Positions 43,192 through 53,600 of a stretch of DNA of 64,000 bases are shown one piece after another (the stretch's first letter is position 1; each line of letters starts with the position of its first letter). The stretch lies in assembly GCA_900315155.1 (NCBI GenBank), contig OMYB01000003.1, positions 1 to 64,000 on the forward strand, in the 5' to 3' direction. A program made the translations under genes and the position numbers. A model generated the notes under the pieces. The model was given only the letters and a program-made list of their open reading frames with translations, made no database searches and had not been told where the DNA came from. Origin of the DNA: an uncultured Selenomonadales bacterium. Lineage in GTDB: Bacteria; Bacillota; Negativicutes; Selenomonadales; Selenomonadaceae.

Positions 43192-44775
43192 TCAGATGGC
43201 GTAGAAGTTGACGAGTTTCGCATCAAAGATGCCGTCGAGCGCCTTCAGGGCACCGAGCAGTTCTGCCGGGATGTCGTTGTCGACCGTGAGGATCATGAGG
43301 TTCGTGCCCTCTTCCTCCGTCTTGCCGACCTCCATCGCCGAGATGTTGATGCCGTTATTGCCGAGCAGGCTGCCGATCGTGCCGATGACGCCCGGTTTGT
43401 TGATATGCGGGCACACGAGCAGACGCGCATGCGGATCGACATCCACGCGGAAGTCGTCGATGCGGACGATACGGCCATCGTTGCCGAACAGCGTACCTGC
43501 AACGACGAAATCTTTCTTACCCGTGCTGACCTTGACCGTGATAAGGTTTGCATAGTCACCGGCATCGGCCTTCTTGACCTCGGAGACCTTGACACCGCGT
43601 TCCTTGGCGAAGCCCGGAGCGTTGACGTAGTTGACTTCGCTCTCCATGATCGGATTGAGCATGCCTTTCAGCACGGCCGTCGTGAGAAGCCCCGTATTGA
43701 CCTGCGTAATCTCGCCCTGATAGGTGACCTCGAGATCCTTGACCGGAGCCGCGACAAGAGACGTGACCATGCCGCCGAGGCGCTCAGCCAGCGTGAGGTA
43801 CGGGCTGATGACCTTCATGACCTGCGGGGAAACCGGAGCCATGTTGACAGCCGTTGCGACCGGCTTGCCATGCAGGCAGGCCTCGATGCCCTCAGCCACA
43901 TCCATCGAGACGCGGACCTGTGCCTCAGCCGTGCTCGCACCCAGATGCGGCGTAAGCGTGAGATTCGGAGCCGTGAGGTACGGATGGTCGGCGCCGAGCG
44001 GCTCGCTCGTGTAGACATCGATGGCAGCTGCTGCGACGATGCCCTGCTTCAGAGCCTCAGCGAGGTCTTCCTCGACGATGATGCCGCCACGTGCACAGTT
44101 GATGAGGCGGACATTCGGCTTCATCTTCTTCATCTGCTCCATGCCGATCATGCCCTTGGTCTCCGGCGTCAGCGGCATATGCACCGTGATGAAGTCCGCG
44201 TTCTCGATGACTTCGTCCAGCGTGCAGACCTTGACATCCATAGCCTTGGCGCGTTCTTCATTGATATACGGATCATAGGCGATGACGTTCATCTCGAAGG
44301 CCTGTGCGCGCTTGGCGACGCCGGAACCGATGCGCCCCATGCCGATGACGCCCAGCGTCTTACCGCGCAGCTCGACGCCGACGTACTTCTTGCGGTTCCA
44401 CTCACCCTTGTGCATGGTCTCGTTGGCGACCGGGATATTGCGGGACATCGCAAGCATCATGGCCATCGTGTGCTCCGTGGCAGCGATTGTGTTGCCGCCC
44501 GGAGAGTTGATGACGATAATGCCCCTTGCCGTTGCAGCCGGGATATCGATGTTGTCGACGCCGACACCGGCGCGGCCGATGATCTTCAGGTTCTTGGCAC
44601 GCTCGATGACCTCTTTCGTAACCTTCGATGCGGAACGCACCATGAGCGCATCGAATTCCGGGATAATCTCCAGGAGTTCCTCCGCCGGGAGTTTATCCTT
44701 GACGACAACCTCAAAATCCTTCTTCAAAAGCTCGATACCTTTCGGGGAAATACCATCTGCTGCTAAGACCTTCAT
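43192..44775 (-). CDS. serA: D-3-phosphoglycerate dehydrogenase
   Basis: 527 residues, the long form with catalytic, nucleotide-binding, allosteric-substrate and ACT domains. Visible: MVRSASKVTKEVIE, NAD loop GVIGMGRIGSGVAKRA, CARGGIIVEEDL with the active-site Arg, and H in LTPHLGASTAEAQ. The C-terminal ACT domain reads KPGVIGTIGSLLGNNGINISAMEVG. First step of serine synthesis, likely inhibited by serine through the ACT domain. The ATG at 44775 with AGGAG 10 nt upstream is chosen over a TTG at 44802. A T-box leader lies upstream; serC is divergent. Confidence 0.95.
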   Translation of the reverse strand: MKVLAADGISPKGIELLKKDFEVVVKDKLPAEELLEIIPEFDALMVRSASKVTKEVIERAKNLKIIGRAGVGVDNIDIPAATARGIIVINSPGGNTIAATEHTMAMMLAMSRNIPVANETMHKGEWNRKKYVGVELRGKTLGVIGMGRIGSGVAKRAQAFEMNVIAYDPYINEERAKAMDVKVCTLDEVIENADFITVHMPLTPETKGMIGMEQMKKMKPNVRLINCARGGIIVEEDLAEALKQGIVAAAAIDVYTSEPLGADHPYLTAPNLTLTPHLGASTAEAQVRVSMDVAEGIEACLHGKPVATAVNMAPVSPQVMKVISPYLTLAERLGGMVTSLVAAPVKDLEVTYQGEITQVNTGLLTTAVLKGMLNPIMESEVNYVNAPGFAKERGVKVSEVKKADAGDYANLITVKVSTGKKDFVVAGTLFGNDGRIVRIDDFRVDVDPHARLLVCPHINKPGVIGTIGSLLGNNGINISAMEVGKTEEEGTNLMILTVDNDIPAELLGALKALDGIFDAKLVNFYAI

Positions 44776-44857
44776 ACCTTGTTCGCTCCTCTTTCTTACC
44801 AATAACTACATGGAATGCAAATAAGCGATATTGGCGGGACGGGGGTAAAATGGGTAT

Positions 44858-45110
44858 AAAAAAAGCCTCGATCCCAACCTATGGGACGAAGCATATTGTT
44901 CCGTGGTGCCACCCAAATGATACACGGCTCTGCCGCATACCTCTCATCTGGCTGTATCGGGCTCACCCGTCCGGCTCTTCACCGGCCGCTCCCAGGCGGA
45001 ACGCATCACTCATGCCGCCAGCTCCCACCAGCCGCTGGCTCTCTATACCCCTCGACGGGGCGGTCAATCCTGCGCGCTTCCTGTTCATCGCGTTGCCTAT
45101 TCGCTTGTTA
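44858..45110 (-). ncRNA. T-box leader of serA
   Basis: The leader begins about 7 nt after a strong promoter and contains the invariant T-box sequence GGGTGGCACCACGGAACA (minus strand, 44914-44897) followed by a terminator (44892-44865) and seven T residues. Upstream are typical stem I elements (AGAGAGCC and GGTGGGAG). Uncharged tRNA pairing with the T-box bulge would prevent termination. A Ser codon AGT at 45010-45008 is a possible specifier, fitting serA, but I did not fold the RNA. Confidence 0.88.
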
Positions 45111-45116
45111 TTGACC

Positions 45117-45145
45117 ATTATATGCTGAAAGCGCAAAAACGTCAA
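45117..45145 (-). promoter_or_regulatory. Promoter of the serA T-box transcript
   Basis: Minus strand TTGACG (45145-45140), 17-bp spacer, TATAAT (45122-45117). Confidence 0.85.
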
Positions 45146-45182
45146 GTGTATTTCTCTCCGAAACAGAATTTAATTTTTCCGC

Positions 45183-45211
45183 TTGATTTTCCGCTTTTTT
45201 CGCGCTATGAT
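45183..45211 (+). promoter_or_regulatory. Promoter of serC
   Basis: TTGATT (45183-45188), 17-bp spacer, TATGAT (45206-45211). The -35 boxes of the serA and serC promoters are 37 bp apart, so a shared regulator is possible. The leader before serC is about 80 nt with no obvious riboswitch. Confidence 0.7.
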
Positions 45212-45300
45212 ATAACAAAATGGGTAGTGTACACATTGTATGGACGTTTAGAGAGATTTTGCAAATATTGTTGCAAATCGTCAACAGGAGGTTTTACACG

Positions 45301-46398
45301 ATGTCATTAGAAGCAGGCCGCGTTTATAATTTCAACCCGGGTCCGGGTACGATGCCGCTGGATGTTCTCAAGGAAGTTCAGGCTGAGTTCCTCAACTTCA
45401 AGGACAGCGGTGAGTCCATCGTCGAGATCAGCCACCGCGCTCCCCAGTACGCGGAGGTTCACGCGAAGGCAAAAGCAGACATCAAAGAGCTCATGGGGCT
45501 CGGCGATGATTATGAAGTGCTCTTCATGACGGGCGGTGCCAGCACGCAGTTCGCCCTGCTCCCGCTGAACTTCGCTACGAAAGAGCATCCGGGCAGCTAT
45601 GTCCTCTCCGGCAGCTTTGCCGAGAAGGCCTATAAAGAGGCCGTCAACCTCGACCGTGCTGCTGTCGTCGCCTCCAGCAAGGAGACCGGCTATCACCATG
45701 TACCGCAGCAGGATGAGCTGACGATCGATCCGAACGCCGCCTATGTACATGTCTGCTACAACAATACGATCTACGGCACGGAGTACCATTACGTACCCGA
45801 TACGAAAGGCGTTCCCCTCTTCGCGGATATGTCCTCCGATATGCTTTCCCGCCCGGTCGACTTCCAGAAATTCGACTTCATCTATGCCGGCGTCCAGAAA
45901 AACCTCGGCCCGGCCGGCGTAACGCTCGTCGTCGCGAAGAAATCCTTCCTCGAAAAGAGCCCGGAGAAACTGCCGACGATGTTCAAGTACAGCACGTTCC
46001 TCAAGAAGGATTCCCTGTTCAACACGCCACCGGCTTTCTGCATCTACTTCGTTGGCAAGGTTGCTGCCTGGATCAAAGCGCAGGGCGGCCTGAAAGCCAT
46101 GGAAGAGCGCAACACGAAAAAAGCCGCGCTCCTCTACAACGCCATCGATGCGTCCAATGGCTTCTACGCCGGCCACGCCGACAAGGTCAGCCGCTCGAAC
46201 ATGAACGTCACGTTCCGCCTGCCCAGCGAAGACCTCGAGAAAAAGTTCATCGCCGAGGCGGCCGAGAAGAAGCTCTGCGGCGTCAAAGGCCACCGCAGCG
46301 TCGGCGGCATGCGCGCATCGATCTACAATGCCATGCCGTATGAAGGCGTCGAGCTCCTCGCCGACTTCATGGAAAAATTCCGCAAGGCAAACGCATAA
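45301..46398 (+). CDS. serC: Phosphoserine aminotransferase
   Basis: 365 residues, normal SerC length. Landmarks: YNFNPGPGTMP, ISHRAPQY, FMTGGASTQFALLPLN, FADMSSDMLSRPVD, and the PLP lysine in FIYAGVQKNLGPAG; C-terminal RSVGGMRASIYNAMPYEGVE. Converts 3-phosphohydroxypyruvate to phosphoserine with glutamate. AGGAGG lies 9 nt before the ATG at 45301; the open frame extends upstream to 45220 but without a ribosome binding site. Together with serA it gives two of the three serine synthesis steps; no serB is in the window. Confidence 0.96.
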   Translation: MSLEAGRVYNFNPGPGTMPLDVLKEVQAEFLNFKDSGESIVEISHRAPQYAEVHAKAKADIKELMGLGDDYEVLFMTGGASTQFALLPLNFATKEHPGSYVLSGSFAEKAYKEAVNLDRAAVVASSKETGYHHVPQQDELTIDPNAAYVHVCYNNTIYGTEYHYVPDTKGVPLFADMSSDMLSRPVDFQKFDFIYAGVQKNLGPAGVTLVVAKKSFLEKSPEKLPTMFKYSTFLKKDSLFNTPPAFCIYFVGKVAAWIKAQGGLKAMEERNTKKAALLYNAIDASNGFYAGHADKVSRSNMNVTFRLPSEDLEKKFIAEAAEKKLCGVKGHRSVGGMRASIYNAMPYEGVELLADFMEKFRKANA

Positions 46399-46422
46399 AA
46401 GAACAGAACCGCGTAAAAACAT

Positions 46423-46468
46423 AAAAGCCGTTATCTCTGGCAAGGTTTTGCCAGGGATAACGGCTTTT
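46423..46468. terminator. Bidirectional terminator between serC and the cyclase gene
   Basis: 13-bp outer stem AAAAGCCGTTATC / GATAACGGCTTTT plus an inner CTGGCAA / TTGCCAG stem, A-rich left and T-rich right. Confidence 0.85.
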
Positions 46469-46485
46469 GTGATGTTATGTTTGCT

Positions 46486-47466
46486 TTACGGCAGGATGCT
46501 GTGCGTGTCGCGGCCGCGGGATTTGGACTCGTAGAGCGCTTGGTCGACGCGGCTGTAGACACTTGGAAAATCCTCATTGGGGTGAACCATGACGCCGCCG
46601 ACACTGATCGTGCCCTGGCAGCCCACGCGGTCCGGCGTGAGCATATGGCGGGCGGCCTTGTTGAGACGAATGCAGAACCCATCGAGAAAGGCTTCATCCG
46701 GGATTTCCGGCAGATAGATGCAGAACTCATCGCCACCGAGACGCCCGAGCAGATCCGACGAGCGCGTAACCTCCTGCAAAGCCTTGACAAGGTGCCGGAG
46801 CACCTTATCGCCCGTTTGATGACCATAGGTATCATTGATGCCCTTGAAATGGTCGATGTCGAGCATGACGAAGGCGCCCTTCCCCTCCGGATGGTCACGC
46901 AGGCCCGTCTCGACGAGATACCGTATCGTGCCGGAATTGTAGACGCCTGTGAGCCCATCGAGCTCGGCACGCGAGCGCAGAGCCTTCTCTGCACTGACCT
47001 CCTCGGTAACGTCGGCAAGCAGGCCGACAATGGAAATCAGATGCCCCTGATTGCTGCGGAAGGCATGGTTCTGCACGCGGTAAACGGCGTGCTCACCATT
47101 CGTACGCGTGAACTCGATCTGCGTCACGCTGTCCGGATCGGCATGGATGACCTGCTGGATACAGCGCAGGCCGCGCCGCATCTTCTTATCCTTTGTACGC
47201 TCCATGATCCAGGAAAACTGATACATGTGATTCGGCAGGCCTAAAAGTTTCGCGCACTGCTCGGACAACATCATTTCATCGCCATCGACGAAATACTCGA
47301 ACAGGTACATATTCGTAGCCTGGAGCACCCACCAGTAACGGTCATGCGTGTTGCGGATCAGCTGTTTCTCATGCCAGATTTCCGCCACAGCCATCATCAG
47401 CAGCATGCCGAGGATGACTGCGGCCAGCCATCCGCTTGCTGCAAACTCCTGAATCATTGGGGACAT
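46486..47466 (-). CDS. Membrane-anchored PAS-GGDEF diguanylate cyclase
   Basis: 326 residues. One N-terminal membrane segment (about 12-30), a PAS domain (about 45-155), then a full GGDEF domain: DGLTGVYNSGTIRYL, MLDIDHFKGINDTYGH, and RSSD followed five residues later by GGDEF. That RxxD is the inhibitory I-site, so product feedback is expected, unlike in the two large c-di-GMP proteins. The first codon of the open frame is GTG at 47469; the ATG at 47466 with GAGAGAAGAG upstream is used. Neighbours are the DUF4127 gene upstream and serC converging. Confidence 0.9.
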   Translation of the reverse strand: MSPMIQEFAASGWLAAVILGMLLMMAVAEIWHEKQLIRNTHDRYWWVLQATNMYLFEYFVDGDEMMLSEQCAKLLGLPNHMYQFSWIMERTKDKKMRRGLRCIQQVIHADPDSVTQIEFTRTNGEHAVYRVQNHAFRSNQGHLISIVGLLADVTEEVSAEKALRSRAELDGLTGVYNSGTIRYLVETGLRDHPEGKGAFVMLDIDHFKGINDTYGHQTGDKVLRHLVKALQEVTRSSDLLGRLGGDEFCIYLPEIPDEAFLDGFCIRLNKAARHMLTPDRVGCQGTISVGGVMVHPNEDFPSVYSRVDQALYESKSRGRDTHSILP

Positions 47467-47494
47467 CACTGCATCTCTTCTCTCCGGTTATTTT

Positions 47495-49132
47495 TTATTT
47501 CTTCATCGTAAAATACTGTGGTTCCACATGCGGCCCATGGAGGATATCGGACTCGAACATGCGGTTCCACGGGAATGTGACTTCGATCTCCTCGAGCGAC
47601 TCCATCGGCGGGAGGTTGTCTTCGACGAAGCGCGTCATCATGCGCGTGGAACGGTATTTCACCGCATCCATCTTGCCATCGAGGCTGCCGTAGAAGCCAT
47701 CGCCGCGCAGCCAGGTGAGCTGACGGGCCATCGTATTGCGCACGTTGGCCTGATAAGCCCAGTCATCGAGATAGCGCGTGACCAGAAGGTCATCGACCGC
47801 CTCCGGTTTCATGTGTTTGATGAGCATGCCTTCGCCGATGACAAAACCCGTACTGTTCGTAGCCGTGTTCCAGCCGGCATAGGCATGGATCTTGAATAGC
47901 AGGCCGCGGTCCTTCAATTCCTTCATGAGCGCATTATCCGAGCCATTCGCATAGGCGATATCCGCGATAGCTACCGGATACCCTGCCGCAACGCAATCAT
48001 TGACGATGTCGGCAAAATATTTCGTGCCATCACGCGGCGTGCCGTCATTGGCACGGTCGTTAGCCTCACCGGTCTTGCCATTCGGATTCGTATTGACGAG
48101 CAGCACGAGGTCGGCTTTCTCCGGGCTGCGCACGGCCATGCCGCCTGCAGCGGCAATCGCCGAAGCGATGGAGTCACGGATCGGTTCATCCGAGTATGAC
48201 GGCACCGTAAATTCGCCGCGTCCCCAGTTGTAGCGCGTATAAACGAACGGCATTTCCTTGCGCATATCGTTGATGGACCGCGTCAGCATGAGCATGCCGA
48301 TCTCATCGATGCCTGCCATAGCCTGGAACTGCGTCTTGCCGAGGTCTTTGCCTTCCTCAGCGAGGTGGCGGCTCTCCATATGCGTCTGAGAGTACGGCGC
48401 ATTATCGTCGCGTCCCAGTACATAGTAGCTGAACACGTTATCACGCGTCTGGCGGATGAATTCCTCATTGGCCGCGAAGTTCTTCGTGCGGCGGCCGAGC
48501 CAATCCTGCAGGGATTTCTGCGGGATGAGCTTTTCGAGGAAACTGTACTCCTTCTTCTCCCGGCGCGTGAGGCCTTCGACCTCCTGCTTATCCTTCAGCA
48601 CCGTATAGCGGAAGATATCGGCACCGTAGTTGCGGTAATACTCCGGCTCCTCATGGCCGGATGCCTCGCCCGTGCGCGGCGTCCGCATGATAGAGCCGAA
48701 CGCATACAGCTTCAGCTTCGGAAACTCCTTATGGAACGTGCGGAAACGTTTCGCGCGATCCAGCACCTGCTCCTGCGTGTAGGTATGCTTGCGCGAGCCA
48801 ACGAGGCTGCCGTAGAGCATAGAATCCGATGAGATAACCGCTGCGTCGGCGCCCTTGGCGTTCTCCTCCAGCCACGTCCAAAGCGCATCCGGATTGCCAA
48901 GATTATCGCGGCTGCCGAGCATATCGGTCGGCGGAACGATAACATCGTAGCCCAGTTTCTCCACGACAGCAGCCGTCTGCTTATCCGAGATAGGACGATT
49001 GTCGTGCGGAATATAGATGATCTTCTGCGGCCCTGCCGGTTCCTTGTGGCGTGCAGACGCCACAGGCACAGCGACGAGTGCCACACAGAGAATAGTCAAT
49101 ACGATCGTAAATCTGCTTTTGAGGAAATGCAA
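47495..49132 (-). CDS. Exported DUF4127 family protein
   Basis: 545 residues with a signal peptide (FTIVLTILCVALVAVPVASA). Recognisable DUF4127 features: KIIYIPHDNRPIS at the mature N-terminus, PPTDMLGSRDNLGNP, ISSDSMLYGSLVGSRKH, GIDEIGMLMLTR and the late FPWNRMFESDILHGPHV. The function of the family is unknown; conserved Asp/His residues suggest a hydrolase or nuclease-like fold acting outside the cytoplasm, which is only a guess. It lies 15 nt after the unknown gene at 49148 and probably shares its transcript. Confidence 0.85.
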   Translation of the reverse strand: MHFLKSRFTIVLTILCVALVAVPVASARHKEPAGPQKIIYIPHDNRPISDKQTAAVVEKLGYDVIVPPTDMLGSRDNLGNPDALWTWLEENAKGADAAVISSDSMLYGSLVGSRKHTYTQEQVLDRAKRFRTFHKEFPKLKLYAFGSIMRTPRTGEASGHEEPEYYRNYGADIFRYTVLKDKQEVEGLTRREKKEYSFLEKLIPQKSLQDWLGRRTKNFAANEEFIRQTRDNVFSYYVLGRDDNAPYSQTHMESRHLAEEGKDLGKTQFQAMAGIDEIGMLMLTRSINDMRKEMPFVYTRYNWGRGEFTVPSYSDEPIRDSIASAIAAAGGMAVRSPEKADLVLLVNTNPNGKTGEANDRANDGTPRDGTKYFADIVNDCVAAGYPVAIADIAYANGSDNALMKELKDRGLLFKIHAYAGWNTATNSTGFVIGEGMLIKHMKPEAVDDLLVTRYLDDWAYQANVRNTMARQLTWLRGDGFYGSLDGKMDAVKYRSTRMMTRFVEDNLPPMESLEEIEVTFPWNRMFESDILHGPHVEPQYFTMKK

Positions 49133-49147
49133 AAAACCTCTCCCTTC

Positions 49148-49834
49148 TTAATCGATAGCGTCAACGGCCAGCGCAAGCAAAGCACGCTGAACCGCAGGTG
49201 GAACGTGGAGCTCCGTCTGGAAATCGATGCCGCCGTCTTTCGGCACAGCACCCTTGACCTCAATCATATCGAGCAGCCTTTGTCCCTGGAATGTCGTCCT
49301 GCCGAACGCAGACTCCGCGAGCACCTGGCTGCCGTCGATACGCACGCGGTTTCCGTGTATCTTCACAGGGATATCCTCCGGCACGTCGAGATTGCCGACG
49401 AGCCGCTGCGCCATGCCAAGTGATATCCGCGAAAACATCCAGCTCATAAGTCCGTGGTCCCGGATATTCTTGCTGCGCACATGGTAGACGATATAGGATT
49501 TGTCTCCCTCATGCACGAATTCGTCGATCGTGCCGGAAAGCTCAACGGTTCCCACTTTTTTCGTGTCCGCCGCGATATTCATGCGGCCGTTGTCATGCGA
49601 GGCAATCGTGAGTTTCTTCACCGGACCATCTCCGTTGATCTTCTTCGCGATGGCCTCGTTGATGAGTGCATCAGACACAAAGAGATGTCCTTGCGCGATT
49701 TCACGCAAGGTCTCTTTATCCCAGGTATCGCGCAGAACGCGGAACGCCGGGCCATAGTCGGTGACGACGCTCTGCATGCCGCTCCAGTCTATAGAAGCTG
49801 CCGTGTCCACCACGGCAGCAGGCATGGGGATCAT
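49148..49834 (-). CDS. Protein of unknown function, possibly lipid-binding-like
   Basis: 228 residues with an alternation of short beta strands (KKLTIASHDNGRMNIAAD, KVGTVELSGTIDEFVHEGD, KSYIVYHVRSKNI, IPVKIHGNRVRIDGSQVL). The pattern recalls DUF2993/LmeA-type proteins that bind lipids, but no diagnostic motif was seen and I do not claim it. The N-terminus is mildly hydrophobic without a clear signal peptide. Only 2 nt separate it from the DUF2225 gene upstream. Confidence 0.65.
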   Translation of the reverse strand: MIPMPAAVVDTAASIDWSGMQSVVTDYGPAFRVLRDTWDKETLREIAQGHLFVSDALINEAIAKKINGDGPVKKLTIASHDNGRMNIAADTKKVGTVELSGTIDEFVHEGDKSYIVYHVRSKNIRDHGLMSWMFSRISLGMAQRLVGNLDVPEDIPVKIHGNRVRIDGSQVLAESAFGRTTFQGQRLLDMIEVKGAVPKDGGIDFQTELHVPPAVQRALLALAVDAID

Positions 49835-49836
49835 AC

Positions 49837-50547
49837 TTATCGCTTGCCTTTCTTGTCTTCCGTCGGGGTGCCGCCCTTCTGGTCTTCGCGGATGTCCAGC
49901 CAGAGTTTGCGCGCCATGTTGTAGACCTGCGGGTCTTCGGAGCGGATACCCTGGTTGCCGACGATACGCGAAAGGTACTGCGTCGTCTTTTCGAAGTCGT
50001 GCAGGCGGTAATAGATGGCTCCAATGAGGTAAATGACGAAGTTATCCGTCTTGCCATTGATGGGATAGCGCTCCTTCATGAGTGAAGTGTCATAAAGGTC
50101 CGCCGCATCTTTCAGCGCCTTCTCCTCTTTATCCCGCTCGCCCGATGAGCGATAGACCCATGCGAGCTCGAGCATAAGCCCGGCCTGCCTCTCATAGCTC
50201 TGATGCAGGAGCTGCGCATAGAAGATCGCCAGTTTAAACGAGGCAACGGCATCGGGTACCGTACGCTCTTCCTGAAACGACAGATTCATCTGCCGTTTCG
50301 ACAGGAAATCCTGGATAATCTGCTTATGACGCTTTGGCATCGGTGCGAGGAACGTGCGCTCCTCAGCGGCGAACCCGCAGTGCTCGCAGAACCAGATCGT
50401 ATAGAAATAGGGATTGAAATCCTTGTAATGGATGCAGAAATCCTCATCCATACTCTCCTTGAGGAGCTTCGATTTCGTCTTCACGACGCGCGTCGATTCT
50501 CCGCATACCGGGCATGTTTTCGAGACAACGAACGTATACTTCCCCAT
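49837..50547 (-). CDS. DUF2225 family protein with zinc-ribbon and TPR-like region
   Basis: About 236 residues. N-terminal Cys pairs KTCPVCGE and FCEHCGFAA form a zinc ribbon typical of DUF2225; the C-terminal two-thirds are TPR-like helices (YAQLLHQSYERQAGLMLELAWVYRSSGERDKEEKALKDAADLYDTS). Some such proteins are placed near surface or signalling genes, but the role is unknown. The ATG at 50547 has GGGGAGG 6 nt upstream; the frame extends to 50772 but without signal. First gene of a likely unit with the next two. Confidence 0.82.
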   Translation of the reverse strand: MGKYTFVVSKTCPVCGESTRVVKTKSKLLKESMDEDFCIHYKDFNPYFYTIWFCEHCGFAAEERTFLAPMPKRHKQIIQDFLSKRQMNLSFQEERTVPDAVASFKLAIFYAQLLHQSYERQAGLMLELAWVYRSSGERDKEEKALKDAADLYDTSLMKERYPINGKTDNFVIYLIGAIYYRLHDFEKTTQYLSRIVGNQGIRSEDPQVYNMARKLWLDIREDQKGGTPTEDKKGKR

Positions 50548-50620
50548 AAACATCCTCCCCGAGACGTTTTCCACGTTCTCCAATAGAAATAGCATACCAC
50601 AACAAGATAAAATTGTGAAG

Positions 50621-50659
50621 AAAAAAAGAGCTTCCCACCCCTTATGGGACGGGAAACTC
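50621..50659 (-). terminator. Terminator of the glycogen operon
   Basis: Stem GAGxTTCCCxxCCC / GGGxxGGGAAxCTC with a short loop, followed on the minus strand by seven T residues, 37 nt past the stop at 50696. Confidence 0.75.
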
Positions 50660-50695
50660 AGAACAGGGAACAGGGTACTTGGAATGTACCATGAT

Positions 50696-53600
50696 TTACG
50701 ATTTTTGAGCCTCCGGCAGACGGCCGAAACGACCGGCAAGTACGCGGAGTTCCGGTGCCTCACCTTCGGCACGCATAAATTCTTCCGGCTTCAGGCACCA
50801 GCCCCAGTTGAGACCGACCGTACCCGGTGTATTCATGCGATGGCGTTCGTCGAGCGCCAGGATATCCTGCATCGGGATAATCGCTATGCGGGCATTCGAT
50901 CGGTAAGCAAATCCGATGAGGCCGCGGCAGACATCGGCCGGGCGTTCCGGATTGGCGCCGACGAGATCAGCAACGGAAGCACGCGTCGCATCATCGAGTT
51001 CCTGCGTGTACCAGCCCACCGTCGTGTTGTTATCGTGCGTACCCGTGTAGATGATGCTGTTCTCGGGTGCAACGAAACCCATGCGGTGCTGCTCATTGAA
51101 ATGCAACATGAACTGCAGGACTTTCATGCCCGGGAATCCACAGTCGTCGCGGAGCTTTTCGACTTCATCCGTAATGATGCCGAGGTCCTCCGCCACGATA
51201 GGCAGGTCGCCGAGTTCTTCCTTCAGGGCATCAAAGAGTGCCTTGCCCGGGCCTTTCACCCAGTGACCGTTGATCGCGGTATCCGCTTTCGCATCGACGG
51301 CCCAATACGCTTCGAAACCGCGGAAATGGTCGATGCGCACGATATCGACGAACTCATAGAGCTTGCGCAGGCGGGCTTTCCACCAGCGGAAACCATCCTT
51401 CTCCATGGCGGCCCAGTCATAGTGCGGGTTGCCCCAGAGCTGCCCCGTCGCACTGAAGTAGTCCGGCGGCACACCGGCCACCGTCTTTGGCGAGCCATCC
51501 CCGTTGAGCAGGAACTGCTGCTGGTTAGCCCAGACATCGGCGCTGTCGTACGAAAGGAAGATCGGCACATCGCCCAGCAGGCGGATGCCATGCTCACTCG
51601 CATAGTCATGCAGCTTCTTCCACTGCATGTGGAAGATATACTGCCCGAACTTCACGAGGCCGATGGGCTCCTCGAGGCGGGCCGTAAGTTCTTTGAGTGC
51701 CTGCGGATCACGGGAACGGACAGCTGATGGCCACTCATTCCATGAGCGGTTGCGGAACTCTTTCTTCGCTGCCTTGAACAGCGCGTAGTCATCGAGCCAC
51801 CATGCCTCTTCCTCGCAGAAGGCCTGGAAGTCCCCCTTGTCCTTCACCGTCCGGCTGTATCTCGCCCATGCCTTACGCAGGCATTTCTGCTTGAACTCCG
51901 TAGCACGCGGATAATCCACGAAGGAACCGCGTGACTCAAACGGGATGCGCGCTTCCGCCGGATTCAGCCAGCCGCGTTCGAGCAAATCATCGATATCGAT
52001 GAGCAGCTCGTTGCCGGCGAAGGCTGACGGGGACTGATACGGCGAGTTGCCGAAATCGAGCGGACCGATGGGAAGCATCTGCCAGACCGACTGGCCAGCC
52101 GATACGAGGTAATCCACAAAGCGGAATGCTTCCTTGCCCAAGCCTCCGATGCCATATTTCGACGGCAGGGAAGTCGGATGCAGAAGGATACCGGCCAGAT
52201 GCTCATAGGTATACGGGAGGTCCTGACGCTGCAGGACGTATGCCTTGAGTGGCGGAACGGATACGGTGATATGGCCGTTAACGACCTTCCATCTCTCTCC
52301 GTCATCCGGATGGAGTGCATCCACGAAGGCTCCCTCCGCGAAGTCGCTGACGTCGAGCGTAACCTCTTTCTTCTCTTCCCGGCTGCGGTTTGCCACATAG
52401 ATGAAGGCTTCATCTTTTGCCTCGGCGCCGAAGACGTCGTGTCCATCCTCGATGACACGGGCGTAGGCCATGACATCCCCATGCGCGTAAAGCGGCAGGA
52501 TAGCACCTGTCTGCAGCACTGTATGCTCGTTGCGGAGCTTCACGAGTGCCTTGACGGTATCCTCGATGTACGTATCTTTATGATCCCAGGTATACGGGCG
52601 GCGGTTATACGGATCCTTGAATCCCTGCATGCCGATTTCATCCCCGTAATAGATGCTCGGGACGCCCGGATACGTCATCTGCCAGCCGATCGCCATGAGC
52701 AGGCGGGCCATACCGAGATTATACTGATCCGTAGACATGCGGAACCGCGACTGCTCCACCGCCGGCATGCCATCGTAGTACGGTGCTTCACCGAGGATGG
52801 TGATGGCACGTGCACGGTCATGGCTGCCGATGAGATTCATCATCGCATAGTAGTTTTCCTTCGGATAGTTCTCACGCAGGCTGCGGAAACGGCGGGCGCA
52901 GAGCTCCGGGTCGACGCTGCCTGTGAGGAAATCGAAAAGGTACTGGCGGAACGGATAGTTCATCGCCGAATCCATTTCCTGGCCGCAGAGGTACTCGCGC
53001 GCAACGCCGTAGGCAATCTTGTGTGAGCAGTCCTCCCAGACCTCGCCGATCATCACGGCATCCGGGTCGGTGTGTTTGAGCTCTTTGTAGAACGCCTGCG
53101 AGAACGTGGCGGGCAGCTCATCGATGACGTCGAGGCGCCAGCCGCCGATGCCTGCCTTCATCCAATGATGGAGCACGCTGTCCGCATCGTTGATGATGAA
53201 GTCCATATAGGACGGGGTCGTCTCCGTGACATTCGGCAGCGTATTGAAATTCCACCAGCAGTCGTATTCATACGGGTAATGACGGAAATTATACCACGAA
53301 TAGTATGGCGATTCCGGCGACTGGAACGCGCCGATGCTGTCATACTCTCCCTTCCGGTTGAAATACCGGCTGTTGCTGCCCGTATGGCTGAATACGCCAT
53401 CGAGCAGGATGCGGATTCCCTTTTTCTTCGCTTCCTGGACGAGTTCGCGGAACTCCTCGTTCGTGCCAAGCACCGGATCGATTTTCTTGTAATCGCCCGT
53501 ATCGTAATGATGATTGCTCTCAGACTCAAAGACCGGATTCAGGTAGATGACCGAAATGCCGAGCTCTTTCAGATGATCGAGCTTCGACCGGATGCCCTTG

